NCBI RefSeq assembly: GCF_001427385.1
Contig: NZ_LMGJ01000037.1
Span: forward strand, 100,531-164,530
Direction of reading: 5' to 3'
Length of the DNA stretch: 64,000 bases
Origin: Mesorhizobium sp. Root157
GTDB lineage: Bacteria > Pseudomonadota > Alphaproteobacteria > Rhizobiales > Rhizobiaceae
The notes beneath the pieces were generated by a model, which was not told the DNA's origin, made no database searches, and saw only the letters and a list, made by a program, of their open reading frames with translations. How positions within the stretch are numbered: the first letter of the stretch is position 1; every line of letters starts with the position of its first letter. This document shows, piece after piece, positions 1 through 9,357 of the stretch. A program made the position numbers and the translations under genes.

Positions 1-11
1 ACGGAGCACAT

Positions 12-677
12 ATGGCGGACAAGCGAACGGGGATACCCGAGGCTGGCACCTATGCGTCTCCGCCATGCTTCATGCACGAAGTATCCGAAGATGGCGTGTG
101 CGATACCCCGGTCAAGCAGGATGGCTGGGCGGATGTCGCGCGCTGGCGCAAGGCGGAGCGCAACCGCCTGATCGAGGCGCGGCTGGCGCTGGACGCGCAG
201 GAACGGCAGGCCCGCTCGGAGCGGATCGCCGTCACGCTCGACCGCATCGTCGGCCGGGTCAGCGGCCGCATCGTCGGCAGCTACTGGCCGTTCCGGGGCG
301 AACCGGACCTGCGCAACTGGTCGATCCGCATCATCGAACGTGGCGGCCGCATCGCCTTGCCCGTCGTGATCCGCAAGGGCTGGCCGCTGGAGTTCCGCAT
401 CTGGTCTCCGGGAGATCCTCTGGAACGCGGCATCATGGACATTCTGGTTCCCTCGCGCGGCCCGTCGGTCCAGCCCGATGTGGCCATCGCGCCGGTCGTC
501 GGCTTCGACGCGGCCAATTTCCGGCTGGGCTATGGCGGCGGCTTCTTCGACCGCACTCTGGCGGCGATGCCGCGGCGGGCGTTCGTCATCGGCGTCGGTT
601 ATGCCGAAAGCCGGCTCAACACGATCTATCCGCAACCCCACGACATCGCGATGGACGCTATCGTCACGGATGAATGA
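12..677 (+). CDS. 5-formyltetrahydrofolate cyclo-ligase
   Basis: This enzyme uses ATP to turn 5-formyl-THF into 5,10-methenyl-THF and so returns the stored folate to one-carbon metabolism in the cytoplasm. The 221-residue product has the family's C-terminal glycine-rich signature LGYGGGFFDRTLA near residues 173-185, preceded by the conserved segment PDVAIAPVVGFD, and a basic WRKAERNRL stretch near residues 45-53. Family members are usually 180-200 aa, and the extra length is an unconserved N-terminal tail of about 40 residues. A GGAG at bases 3-6 supports the ATG at 12, but an internal start that drops the tail cannot be excluded. The gene upstream lies outside the window. The family assignment is sure; the exact start is less so. 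Confidence 0.92.
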   Translation: MADKRTGIPEAGTYASPPCFMHEVSEDGVCDTPVKQDGWADVARWRKAERNRLIEARLALDAQERQARSERIAVTLDRIVGRVSGRIVGSYWPFRGEPDLRNWSIRIIERGGRIALPVVIRKGWPLEFRIWSPGDPLERGIMDILVPSRGPSVQPDVAIAPVVGFDAANFRLGYGGGFFDRTLAAMPRRAFVIGVGYAESRLNTIYPQPHDIAMDAIVTDE

Positions 678-782
678 AAACGAAGCAGGCTCGGCCTTTT
701 CCGACCCGTGACGCCAGGTTCCCCACCCACCGCCACCCGTAAGGACCGAAAGCCTGCCAATATGAAAGGCAGGTAAGAAACC

Positions 783-2378
783 ATGTCCGACACCACGACA
801 GCCGAGGGCGACCACAGGCCCGGCTTCATTGGCCGCTGGGTATTTTCGACCAATCACAAGGATATCGGGACGCTCTATCTGCTGTTCTCGATCCTCTCCG
901 GGATTTTCGGGACGGGCCTGTCGGTTCTCCTGCGCATGGAACTGCAGGACCCCGGCATGCAGATCTTTGCCGATCCGGCCGTCTACAATGTCGTGGTCAG
1001 CGCGCACGGGCTGGTGATGATCTTCTTCGTCATCATGCCGGCGCTGATCGGCGGTTTCGGCAACTGGATGGTGCCGATCATGATCGGCGCGCCGGACATG
1101 GCCTTCCCGCGCATGAACAACATCTCGTTCTGGCTGCTGGTGGTGTCGCTGATCCTGTTCGTCACCTCCATGTTCGTTCCGGGCGCGCCGGGCGCGCTCG
1201 GCCATGGCGGCGGCTGGACGCTTTATCCGCCGTTCTCCACCGATGGCCAGCCCGGTCCCGCCGTGGATCTGGTTATCCTGTCGATCCACCTGTCGGGCGC
1301 GTCCTCAATCCTCGGCGCGATCAACTTCATCACCACCATCCTCAACATGCGCGCTCCCGGCATGACCATGCACAAGATGCCGCTGTTTGCCTGGGGCATG
1401 CTGATCACCGCCTTCATGCTTCTCCTGTCGCTGCCGGTGCTCGCCGGGGCGGTGACCATGCTGCTTACCGACCGCAACTTCGGCACCACCTTCTTCAGCC
1501 CCGCCGGCGGTGGCGATCCGATCCTCTACCAGCACCTGTTCTGGTTCTTCGGCCACCCCGAAGTCTACATCATGATCCTGCCGGGCTTCGGCATCATAAG
1601 CCATGTCATCTCGACCTTCTCCAAGAAGCCGATCTTCGGTTATCTCGGCATGGCCTATGCCATCGTCGCGATTGGCGCGATCGGCTTCGTGGTGTGGGCG
1701 CACCACATGTTCACGGTCGGCCTGTCGGTCGATTCGCAGCGCTATTTCGCCTTCGCCTCGATGGTGATTGCGGTGCCGACCGGCGTGAAGGTGTTCTCCT
1801 GGCTCGCCACGATGTGGGGCGGTTCCATCGAGTTCAAGACGCCGATGCTGTTTGCCACCGGCTTCGTGCTGCTGTTCACCATCGGCGGCGTGACGGGTGT
1901 GCAGCTTGCCAATCCGAGCCTCGACCGTCCGCTGCAGGATACCTACTACGTCATTGCGCACTTCCACTACGTGCTGTCGCTCGGTGCGGCCTTCGCGATA
2001 TTCTCCGGATTCTACTACTGGTTCCCGAAGATGAGCGGCTACATGTACAACGAGGCCCTCGGCAAGGTGCATTTCTGGACGATGTTCATCGGCGTCAACC
2101 TGGTGTTCTTCCCGCAGCACTTCCTCGGCCTTGCCGGCATGCCCCGCCGCTATGCCGACTATCCCGATGCCTTCGCCGGCTGGAACTTCGTCTCCTCGGT
2201 CGGCTCCTACATCTCGGCTGCCGGCCTGCTGATATTCCTGTTCATGGTGGCCGAGGCCTTCAACCGCAAGCGTGCAGCGGCCGCCAATCCCTGGGGCGTG
2301 GGCGCGACGACGCTCGAATGGACGCTGTCGTCGCCACCGCCTTACCATCAGTTCCAGCAACTGCCGCTGGTGCGCTGA
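783..2378 (+). CDS. Cytochrome c oxidase subunit I, orphan copy
   Basis: This is the catalytic heme-copper subunit of an aa3-type terminal oxidase, an integral inner-membrane proton pump. The 531-residue product keeps the key residues: heme a ligands H75 and H395, heme a3 ligand H393, CuB ligands H258, H307 and H308, the cross-linked Y262 in GHPEVY, and E260. D105 and the following asparagines of the D channel and K336 of the K channel are present. The usual Thr-containing TAAT stretch before the K-channel lysine reads AFAS here. No subunit II, III, cytochrome c or assembly gene is adjacent, so the copy is an orphan and probably one of several coxI paralogues, comparable to CoxN-type rhizobial proteins. 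The ATG follows an AGGTAAG ribosome site. Confidence 0.95.
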   Translation: MSDTTTAEGDHRPGFIGRWVFSTNHKDIGTLYLLFSILSGIFGTGLSVLLRMELQDPGMQIFADPAVYNVVVSAHGLVMIFFVIMPALIGGFGNWMVPIMIGAPDMAFPRMNNISFWLLVVSLILFVTSMFVPGAPGALGHGGGWTLYPPFSTDGQPGPAVDLVILSIHLSGASSILGAINFITTILNMRAPGMTMHKMPLFAWGMLITAFMLLLSLPVLAGAVTMLLTDRNFGTTFFSPAGGGDPILYQHLFWFFGHPEVYIMILPGFGIISHVISTFSKKPIFGYLGMAYAIVAIGAIGFVVWAHHMFTVGLSVDSQRYFAFASMVIAVPTGVKVFSWLATMWGGSIEFKTPMLFATGFVLLFTIGGVTGVQLANPSLDRPLQDTYYVIAHFHYVLSLGAAFAIFSGFYYWFPKMSGYMYNEALGKVHFWTMFIGVNLVFFPQHFLGLAGMPRRYADYPDAFAGWNFVSSVGSYISAAGLLIFLFMVAEAFNRKRAAAANPWGVGATTLEWTLSSPPPYHQFQQLPLVR

Positions 2379-2546
2379 CGGGCGCAAACAAGGCCGGCCC
2401 GCAGGGCAATGGACCGCTCTGCGGGTCGCCATGCGTTTGCGCATCGACCCACGGAAACTCAATCGGACGGCCCGGCCTTCGGTCCCCCTTTCATTCCGTC
2501 GACCGAAGCGGCATACTCCGGCCACTTCAACTTGTTCTGGTGATTG

Positions 2547-3968
2547 ATGCCGCCTGCTAAAAAGGAAATTCGTCCGAAACGCGCCCGCACTCCCGCCTTC
2601 GTCAAGAACCTGCGCGGAGTGAAGAACTGGAGGGAAGCCACCGATTGGCTTGAATGGCGCGGCATCGAAGACATCGAGTGCATCACCCCCGACCAGGCAG
2701 GCGTTGCTCGCGGCAAGATGATGCCGTCGAAGAAGTTCACTTCCAACACCTCGCTTGCCTTGCCGTCGGCGGTGTTCATGGCGACGATCTCCGGCGGCTA
2801 TCCGGAAGATGGCAACGGGTTCGTCTATCCGGAGGATGACGGCGACCTCAAGCTCCTGCCCGATCTGTCGACCCTGACCGTGGTGCCGTGGGAGGAGGAC
2901 CCCACCGCTGCCGTGATCTGCGATCTCGTGCATCAGGACGGCCGTTCGGTCGAATTCGCGCCGCGCAACGTCTTGAAGCGTGTGCTTGCCGCCTACGACA
3001 AGCGCGGGCTGAAACCGGTCGTCGCCCCGGAAATCGAATTCTATCTCGTCCACAAGAACCCTGACCCGGATTATCCGCTAACCCCGCCGGTCGGCCGTTC
3101 GGGTCGCGCCATCGGCGGCGGGGCCGGCTATTCCATCGCCGGCGTCAACGAGTTCGACGAACTGATCGACGACATCTATCATTTCTCCGAAAGTCAGGGT
3201 CTCGAGATCGATACGCTGATCCACGAAGAGGGCGCCGGCCAGCTCGAGATCAATTTGCGCCATGGCGATCCGGTGGAACTGGCGGACCAGGTGTTCATGT
3301 TCAAGCGCACCATCCGCGAGGCGGCGCTGAAGCACGACATCTATGCGACCTTCATGGCCAAGCCGATCCAGGGGCAACCGGGTTCGGCCATGCACATCCA
3401 CCAGTCGATCCTCGACAAGAAGACCGGCAGGAACATCTTCACCGCCGAGGACGGTTCGGAAACGGATGCCTTCTTCCACTTCATCGGCGGCATGCAAAAG
3501 CATGTGCCGAATGCACTGGTCATGTTCGCGCCCTACGTCAATTCGTACCGGCGGCTGACGCAGGCGGCGTCCGCGCCGGTCAACACCAGATGGGGCTATG
3601 ACAATCGCACCACAGCCTTCCGCGTGCCGCGCTCGGAGCCGGCGGGGCGTCGCGTTGAAAATCGCATTCCCTCCTCCGACGCCAACCCCTACCTTGCACT
3701 CGCCGCATCGTTGGCCTGCGGGCTGATCGGCATGACCAACAAGCTCAAGGCCGAGTCGCCGGTGGTGACTACCGCCAACGAGGATGAGATCGACCTGCCG
3801 CGCGGATTGCTCGAGGCCGTCGATCTGTTCGAGGGCGACGAGATCCTGTGCGAGATGCTGGGCAAGACCTTCGCCACCACCTATGCGGCGATCAAGCGGG
3901 CCGAATTCGAGACCTTCATGGAGGTCATCAGCCCATGGGAGCGGGAGTATCTGCTGCTCAACGTGTAG
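2547..3968 (+). CDS. puuA: Glutamine synthetase family protein, likely gamma-glutamylputrescine synthetase (PuuA)
   Basis: The 473-residue product is a class-I glutamine synthetase homologue. It has the metal- and ATP-site segments PEIEFYLV, GAGQLEINLRHGD and HIHQSI, and the substrate-loop region NTRWGYDNRTTAFRVP. Adenylylation-site features of GlnA are absent, and the protein belongs to the PuuA-like group that ligates glutamate to putrescine or other amines. The gene downstream is an FAD amine oxidase of the PuuB type, which supports a role in the gamma-glutamyl polyamine pathway. A TTG at 2544 precedes the ATG by one codon; I chose the ATG. The amine substrate is inferred from context; ethanolamine- or other amine-specific homologues would look similar. 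Confidence 0.85.
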   Translation: MPPAKKEIRPKRARTPAFVKNLRGVKNWREATDWLEWRGIEDIECITPDQAGVARGKMMPSKKFTSNTSLALPSAVFMATISGGYPEDGNGFVYPEDDGDLKLLPDLSTLTVVPWEEDPTAAVICDLVHQDGRSVEFAPRNVLKRVLAAYDKRGLKPVVAPEIEFYLVHKNPDPDYPLTPPVGRSGRAIGGGAGYSIAGVNEFDELIDDIYHFSESQGLEIDTLIHEEGAGQLEINLRHGDPVELADQVFMFKRTIREAALKHDIYATFMAKPIQGQPGSAMHIHQSILDKKTGRNIFTAEDGSETDAFFHFIGGMQKHVPNALVMFAPYVNSYRRLTQAASAPVNTRWGYDNRTTAFRVPRSEPAGRRVENRIPSSDANPYLALAASLACGLIGMTNKLKAESPVVTTANEDEIDLPRGLLEAVDLFEGDEILCEMLGKTFATTYAAIKRAEFETFMEVISPWEREYLLLNV

Positions 3969-4068
3969 GCGAATAGCGAAGAGGCACTCTTGCCCTGTTC
4001 AATTCTGCAAGCACGAACGTCTGGAACAAACCATACTTTCTTCCCTATATTCACTCGCCGCTGAGACC

Positions 4069-5355
4069 ATGCCCTACCAGTCTCCCATCTCGCCCGGCCG
4101 CTCGTGGTACGAAGACACGGCCGGACCGCGCCCAGAATATCCGGCGCTTGACGGCAGCCGCCAGGCCGATGTCGTCATCATCGGCGGCGGATTCACCGGC
4201 TTGTCGGCCGCGGCCCACCTCGCCAAGGCCGGCAGCGATGTCGTCCTGATCGAAGCGCATCGCTTCGGCGATGGTGCGTCCGGCCGCAATGGCGGCCAGC
4301 TCGGCACCGGACAGCGCGCCTGGGCCGAAGAACTGGAAGCAGAATATGGCCTGACTCGGGCCAGGGCGCTGTTCGGCCTGGCCGAGGAAGCCAAGGCGCA
4401 TCTGCTGGAATTCGCCGAGGCCAACAAGATCGATATCGACTATGCGCCTGGCCAGATGTCGGTAGCGCACAAGAAGCGCTTCGTCGACGGCTACAAGGCG
4501 CATGCCGAGACCATGGCCAGCCGTTTTTCCTATCCTCACATCTCCTTCATGGACGCCAGGGAAACCGCGGAGCGGCTGGGATCGGCTCACTTTTTCGGCG
4601 GCGTCCGCGATGTCGGCACGGGTCATATCCATCCGCTCAAGCTGGTCGTCGGCACGGCGCGTGTTGCCGCCGAGGCAGGCGCCCATCTTTACGAAAGCAC
4701 TCCGGCCACCGGCATTGTCGCCAGCGGCGGCAAGGTACTGGTGACGACGCCGACAGGAACGATCACAGCCGACAAATGCCTGATCGCGGCCAATGCCTAT
4801 GGCGGCACGCTGGAGCCGGTCAGCGCTGCGCACATCATGCCGATCGGCTCCTTCATCGGCGCGACCGTGCCGCTCGGCGCAGACTCGCCCGTGCTTCCCG
4901 GCGGCGAATCGGTCGACGATTCCCGTTTCGTCGTGCGCTACTTTCGCAAGTCGAAGGACGGGCGCCTGCTGTTCGGCGGCCGTGAGATCTATGCCGTCAG
5001 CGACCCCAAGGACATCCATATCGGCATCCGCAAGCAGATCGCCGAGATCTATCCGGCGCTGAAGGACGTCGAGATCACGCATGGCTGGGGCGGTTATGTC
5101 GGCATCACCGTCCCGCGCAAACCGTTCGTGCGCGAAGTCATGCCCAACGTCATTTCGGCCGGAGGCTATTCCGGCCACGGCGTCATGCTGTCGAATTTCG
5201 TCGGCAAACTTTACGCCGAAACCGTCGCCGGCAACCGCGATCGGCTGAAACTGATCGAGGACCTGAAAATCCCGTCCTTCCCGGGCGGGCGCACCTTCCG
5301 CACCCCGCTGCTGTTTTTGGCGCTGAACTGGTTTGCACTGCGCGACCGGTTCTAG
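4069..5355 (+). CDS. puuB: FAD-dependent amine oxidoreductase, likely gamma-glutamylputrescine oxidase (PuuB)
   Basis: The 428-residue product is a DAO-family flavoprotein. The N-terminal Rossmann motif IIGGGFTGLSAA lies at residues 37-48, followed by the DGASGRNGGQ flavin contact, and the C-terminal substrate-side segment GGYSGHGVMLSNFVGKL. Members of this group (PuuB/OrdL) oxidise gamma-glutamylputrescine to the aldehyde, releasing ammonia and peroxide. The start follows the puuA stop by 100 bases; upstream in-frame sequence overlaps puuA but shows no homology, so the ATG at 4069 is preferred. The pair probably works with the putrescine importer and aldehyde dehydrogenase encoded at 25.8-31.4 kb. 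The exact amine substrate is inferred. Confidence 0.85.
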   Translation: MPYQSPISPGRSWYEDTAGPRPEYPALDGSRQADVVIIGGGFTGLSAAAHLAKAGSDVVLIEAHRFGDGASGRNGGQLGTGQRAWAEELEAEYGLTRARALFGLAEEAKAHLLEFAEANKIDIDYAPGQMSVAHKKRFVDGYKAHAETMASRFSYPHISFMDARETAERLGSAHFFGGVRDVGTGHIHPLKLVVGTARVAAEAGAHLYESTPATGIVASGGKVLVTTPTGTITADKCLIAANAYGGTLEPVSAAHIMPIGSFIGATVPLGADSPVLPGGESVDDSRFVVRYFRKSKDGRLLFGGREIYAVSDPKDIHIGIRKQIAEIYPALKDVEITHGWGGYVGITVPRKPFVREVMPNVISAGGYSGHGVMLSNFVGKLYAETVAGNRDRLKLIEDLKIPSFPGGRTFRTPLLFLALNWFALRDRF

Positions 5356-5379
5356 ACTTGGCGTGGAAAACGCGAACGT

Positions 5380-6258
5380 TCAGTCTTCCGCCACTTGCCG
5401 GGCTATGTCCCAGAACGCCTTGACCAGTTTGCCGCTGGAGCGCTCGCGCAGGCAAATCAGCGCCTCGTCCATCAGCGTTTCCGGCCCGTCGATGAGGATC
5501 GGCTTGAGGCGTGCGTCGAGGCCGAATTCGGCGCGGGTGACGAAGCCGACCCCGACACCGGACGCCACGATTTCGCGGATCGCCTCGCGCCCCTCCGCTT
5601 CGATGGTGGGCGCCAGTTTGATCCCCTGGCTCTCGGCCAGTTGTTCCAGTTTGTGCCTGGTCTTGGAACCGCGTTCGCGCAGCACCAGCGGCTGTTTGGC
5701 GATATCGGCAAGGCTGAGTTTGCGGGCTCCGGCCAGGGGGTGGTTGTGGGCCACGAAGGCGACGATCGGCGAGGAGTTCAGCTTCAGGATGTCGAACTCG
5801 CGCCCTTGCGGGATTTCTCCCAGCACGCCGATGTCCGCCTCATAGGCAAACAGGCTGGTAATGACGCTCTCGGTATTGCCGGCACGGACCGTCACCTGAA
5901 TGCCGGGATATCTGGCGCGGAACTGGCCGAGTATCTGCACAAGATGGTGCGCGGCGTCGGCGACGATGCGCAAGGTGCCGGCCCTGAGCGCACGTGATTC
6001 CGACAGAAGGTCGAGCGCCTGCTGCTCGGTATCGAACATGCGGTGCGTGATCTCCAGCAAACGCTGGCCCTGATGGGTGAGCGTCACCTGCTTCTTGTGC
6101 CGGTTGAACAGGAGGACGTCATATTCCTCCTCCAGCTTGCGCACCTGGTCGGAAATCGCCGGCTGGGTCAGGAACAGCGCCTCGGCGGCCCTTGAGAATC
6201 CACCGCAGACCGCGACATAGTGGAAGGCACGCAATTGCACATATCGCATCAGTCGCAC
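5380..6258 (-). CDS. LysR family regulator of the aminoethylphosphonate island
   Basis: The 292-residue product has an N-terminal LysR helix-turn-helix (residues about 4-63, with AAEALFLTQPAISDQVRKLE) and a two-lobed substrate-binding domain. It is transcribed away from the Na/Pi transporter gene and the phnWAY genes, the usual arrangement for a LysR activator and its target. An AT-N11-AT box lies 9 bases before its start codon, and related boxes precede phnW and the AEP importer, so autoregulation and control of the whole island are likely. The inducer is unknown; AEP, phosphonoacetaldehyde or phosphonoacetate are candidates. A second in-frame ATG three codons in (6249) is an alternative start. 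The 3' end converges on puuB with a 24-base gap. Confidence 0.88.
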   Translation of the reverse strand: MRLMRYVQLRAFHYVAVCGGFSRAAEALFLTQPAISDQVRKLEEEYDVLLFNRHKKQVTLTHQGQRLLEITHRMFDTEQQALDLLSESRALRAGTLRIVADAAHHLVQILGQFRARYPGIQVTVRAGNTESVITSLFAYEADIGVLGEIPQGREFDILKLNSSPIVAFVAHNHPLAGARKLSLADIAKQPLVLRERGSKTRHKLEQLAESQGIKLAPTIEAEGREAIREIVASGVGVGFVTRAEFGLDARLKPILIDGPETLMDEALICLRERSSGKLVKAFWDIARQVAED

Positions 6259-6261
6259 CCT

Positions 6262-6290
6262 TAACGATAAGCCAGATCGATATAACTATA
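6262..6290. promoter_or_regulatory. LysR-type box in the divergent regulator/transporter promoter
   Basis: ATAAGCC at 6267-6273 and ATATAA at 6280-6285 are separated by six bases. Read as a LysR site this is AT-N11-AT (T-N11-A). The same two blocks with the same spacing recur at 8026-8044. Position next to the LysR start codon suggests autoregulation. Inferred from sequence only. Confidence 0.5.
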
Positions 6291-6357
6291 GAAACTAACG
6301 AATTGACTTATGTAAAGCGGAAAGTGACCCTGTTTCATTGTCCGATCGAGGCCGGCC

Positions 6358-8022
6358 ATGCATTTCTCGCTCATCCTGCTGCACCTGGCGGGTGCCACTT
6401 TGCTGTTGCTTTATGCGGTGCACATGGTGCGTACCGGCATGGAGCGTGCTCATGCTTCGGCGCTGAGGCGGCTGCTCGGCAACGCCAAAGGCAGCGAGAT
6501 CCGGGCGGTGCTCGGCGGTACGGTGGTGGCGGTTGCGTTGCAGAGTTCCACGGCCGTTGCCATGCTTGCCTGCGGCTTTGCGGCGAGCGGCATGCTTGCG
6601 CTGCCGGTCGGGCTTGCCTTGCTGCTCGGCGCCGACCTCGGCTCTGCGCTGGTCGTGCGCGTGCTGTCATTCGATCTCGGCTGGCTGATCCCGGTGTGCC
6701 TGCTCACCGGCGGGATCATGCATCTCAAGCTTTCCGGCCAGACGATGCGGGAGACGGGCCGCATGATTCTCGGCGCCGGCTTCATGCTTCTGTCGCTGCG
6801 GCTGATCGGCGAAGCGACCGGCCCGTTGCGGGACTCCGCGATGCTGCCAGCGCTGTCGGGCTATCTTGCCAGTGACTATGTCACCGCCTTCCTGCTTGGC
6901 CTGGCCTTCACCTGGCTGATCCATTCTTCCGTGGCTTCGGTGCTGATGATCGCCGCCTTCGCGGCGCAGGGGCTCGTTCCGCTCGAGGCCGGCGTGCCGC
7001 TGGTGCTGGGCGCCAATGTCGGCAGCGGCCTGATCGCGTTCTGGCTGTCGCGCGGCATGCCGGCGCAGGCGCGGCGTATTCCCGTCGGCAATCTCATCTT
7101 CCGCCTTGCCGGCGCCGTTGTCGCCCTGGCGGCGAGCGAGGCGCTTGGCCTGCCGGTCGAAAAGCTGGGCGGCGGCGGCACCGCCCTGGTCAATCTTCAC
7201 GTCGTCTTCAACGCCTGCCTTGCCATTGTCAGCTTGCCTTTCGCCGGAGCAATGGCCCGGCTGACGTCGCATCTGGTACCCGACCCGGTTGCCAGGGAGG
7301 GCGACAACGGCTTGCTTGGCCGCCGCGCCTCCGCGCTCGACCGCACCGTGATCGACAATCCGAAACTGGCCCTCACCAGCGCCACCCGCGAATTGCTCAG
7401 GATGGGAGAACTCGTCGAATCGATGTTTCACCCCGCCATGCACCTTCTGGTCGCAGGCACGAAGCAAGAGATCGCCCGCATTCGCAAGATCGATGAAGAC
7501 GTCAACAGCACCCATACCGAGATCAAGCTCTACATCGCCGAACTCAACCGCGGCGGTCTGTCCGCGCAGGATATTCGCCGCGGCATGGAACTGACCAACG
7601 TGGCCATCAACCTTGAGCATGCCGGCGACATCGTCGCCAAGGGCCTGCTCGCGCTCGCTGCGGAACGGGCCGAGAAGCGGCTCGAATTCTCGTCCGCCGG
7701 CCGTGAGGAACTGGAGGGCCTGCATTCGCGCGTCGCGGAAAACCTGCAACTGGCGCTGAATGTGCTGGTTTCCAACGATTTGTCCACGGCCCGGCAACTC
7801 GCGGCGGAAAAGGAACGGGTGCGCGACATGGAGCGGCACAGCCACGAACAGCATTTGATGCGGCTGCAATCCGGCTTGGCGCAGAGCATCGAAACCAGCG
7901 ATATTCATCTGGAAGCGGTGCGGGCGCTGAAGGAATTCAACTCGCTTCTGGTGACCGTCGCCTATCCGTTGCTGACGGAAAGCGGCGACCTGTTGACCAG
8001 CCGGCTGACCCGTCTCGGCTAA
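6358..8022 (+). CDS. Na/Pi-cotransporter family protein with PhoU-like C-terminus
   Basis: The 554-residue membrane protein has the two inverted QSS-type repeats of the NptA/PNaS family (LQSSTAVAMLACGF near residue 62 and WLIHSSVASVLMIAAF near residue 184), about eight to nine membrane segments over residues 1-310, then a cytoplasmic helical PhoU-like region (about 330-554). Such proteins move phosphate with sodium; several are thought to export rather than import it. It is divergent from the LysR gene and 104 bases upstream of phnW, so it is probably co-regulated with AEP breakdown, which frees phosphate inside the cell. Export of that surplus or uptake are both possible; direction is not visible in the sequence. 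GAGG before the ATG supports the start. Confidence 0.87.
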   Translation: MHFSLILLHLAGATLLLLYAVHMVRTGMERAHASALRRLLGNAKGSEIRAVLGGTVVAVALQSSTAVAMLACGFAASGMLALPVGLALLLGADLGSALVVRVLSFDLGWLIPVCLLTGGIMHLKLSGQTMRETGRMILGAGFMLLSLRLIGEATGPLRDSAMLPALSGYLASDYVTAFLLGLAFTWLIHSSVASVLMIAAFAAQGLVPLEAGVPLVLGANVGSGLIAFWLSRGMPAQARRIPVGNLIFRLAGAVVALAASEALGLPVEKLGGGGTALVNLHVVFNACLAIVSLPFAGAMARLTSHLVPDPVAREGDNGLLGRRASALDRTVIDNPKLALTSATRELLRMGELVESMFHPAMHLLVAGTKQEIARIRKIDEDVNSTHTEIKLYIAELNRGGLSAQDIRRGMELTNVAINLEHAGDIVAKGLLALAAERAEKRLEFSSAGREELEGLHSRVAENLQLALNVLVSNDLSTARQLAAEKERVRDMERHSHEQHLMRLQSGLAQSIETSDIHLEAVRALKEFNSLLVTVAYPLLTESGDLLTSRLTRLG

Positions 8023-8050
8023 TGCATAAGCCTAACCTATATAAGAATAC
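8021..8050 (+). promoter_or_regulatory. LysR-type box upstream of phnW
   Basis: ATAAGCC at 8026-8032 and ATATAA at 8039-8044 repeat, with identical six-base spacing, the box in front of the LysR gene. It overlaps the end of the transporter gene and lies about 85 bases before the phnW start, a typical distance for a LysR activator site. An imperfect dyad (ATGCATCG...CGACGCAT) follows at 8069-8087 in the leader. Confidence 0.55.
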
Positions 8051-8126
8051 AAAATAACGATTTTTCAAATGCATCGCAACGACGCATCATGATCTCGACC
8101 AACGTTATTCCCTTGGAGAGATTGTC

Positions 8127-9326
8127 ATGCCGGGTGAGACGACGATTGCAACCGAAGGCTTTGAGCGACCGGTACTTGGCGAGCCCTATCTGCTGACGCC
8201 GGGACCGCTTACGACCTCCTACGCCGTCAAGCAGGCCATGCTCAGGGACTGGGGTTCGTGGGACGACGAATTCCGCGCCATGACCGCCGAGATGCGCCGC
8301 CGGCTGCTCGCGCTCACCGGCGACAGGAAGGGCGAGTTCGACTGCGTGCCGATCCAAGGCAGCGGCTCGTTCTGCGTCGAGGCGATGCTGGGCTCCTTTG
8401 TGCCGAAAGACGGCAAGATACTGGTCCTGGCCAATGGGGCCTATGGCCTGCGCGCCGCCCAGACGATGCAGTATCTCGGCCGCGCCCACACCCTGATCGA
8501 CAAGGGCGACTATCTGCCGCCGCGCGGCGACGAGGTCGCCGCAGCCCTCGATGCGGACCCGGCGATCACCCATGTCATCGCCATCCACTGCGAAACCAGC
8601 TCCGGCATCCTCAATCCGGTCGCCGAGATTTCCGAAGCCGTGTACGCCAGGGGCCGCAAGCTGCTGGTCGATTCGATGAGCGCCTTCGGCGCGATCCCGC
8701 TCGACGTCAACGACATCCGCTACGAGGCGATGGTCTCCTCGGCCAACAAATGCATCGAGGGCGTCCCTGGCTTCGGCTTCGTCATCGCCAGGAAGAGCGA
8801 GCTGGAAGCCGCCAAGGGCCGCAGCCATTCGCTGGCGCTCGATGTCCATGCGCAATGGGCGGCGATGGAAAAGACCGGTCAATGGCGCTTCACCCCGCCG
8901 ACACATGTCGTCGCCGCCTTCCTCGAGGCGCTCAAGATCCACGAGGCCGAAGGCGGCGTCCCAGCCCGCGGCGCCCGCTACGCGAAGAACCGCGACGTCG
9001 TGGTTGCTGGAATGCGCGAACTCGGTTTCGAGACGCTGCTCTCCGACCGCTGGCTGTCGCCGATCATCGTCACCTTCTTTTGCCCGGCGCACGAAAACTT
9101 CGCCTTCAACCGCTTCTATGAACTGATGAAGGACAAGGGTTTCATCATCTATCCTGGCAAGCTGACCATCGTGGACTCCTTCCGCGTCGGCTGCATCGGC
9201 CGCATGGACGAACATGTCATGCGCCGCGTCGTCGATGCCGCTGCCGCCTCGCTCGCCGAAATGAACGTGCCCGATGCATCACCGCCTCGCCACGCGCTCG
9301 ACGAGCGCGCCAAGCTTGCTGCCTGA
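8127..9326 (+). CDS. phnW: 2-aminoethylphosphonate--pyruvate transaminase
   Basis: PhnW transfers the amino group of AEP to pyruvate, giving phosphonoacetaldehyde and alanine. The 399-residue product is a class-V PLP aminotransferase: YLLTPGPLTTS near residues 21-31, the QGSGSFCVEAML cofactor-binding loop at 77-88, the aspartate D182 in VDSMSAFGAIP, and the Schiff-base lysine K208 in SSANKCIEG. It has a C-terminal tail of about 25 residues beyond the catalytic core. A TTGGAGAG ribosome site precedes the ATG. It opens the catabolic run phnW-phnA-phnY, with 31 bases to phnA, and a LysR box sits upstream. Confidence 0.95.
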   Translation: MPGETTIATEGFERPVLGEPYLLTPGPLTTSYAVKQAMLRDWGSWDDEFRAMTAEMRRRLLALTGDRKGEFDCVPIQGSGSFCVEAMLGSFVPKDGKILVLANGAYGLRAAQTMQYLGRAHTLIDKGDYLPPRGDEVAAALDADPAITHVIAIHCETSSGILNPVAEISEAVYARGRKLLVDSMSAFGAIPLDVNDIRYEAMVSSANKCIEGVPGFGFVIARKSELEAAKGRSHSLALDVHAQWAAMEKTGQWRFTPPTHVVAAFLEALKIHEAEGGVPARGARYAKNRDVVVAGMRELGFETLLSDRWLSPIIVTFFCPAHENFAFNRFYELMKDKGFIIYPGKLTIVDSFRVGCIGRMDEHVMRRVVDAAAASLAEMNVPDASPPRHALDERAKLAA

Positions 9327-9357
9327 ATTTCTCTCGAACACCAGGAAAGCCCCTGCG

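Noticed and set aside
1305..3053. A 582-codon minus-strand frame opposite coxI and puuA
   Set aside because: Same reason: antisense to clear genes, rich in His/Arg/Glu from complementary codons, no conserved motifs.
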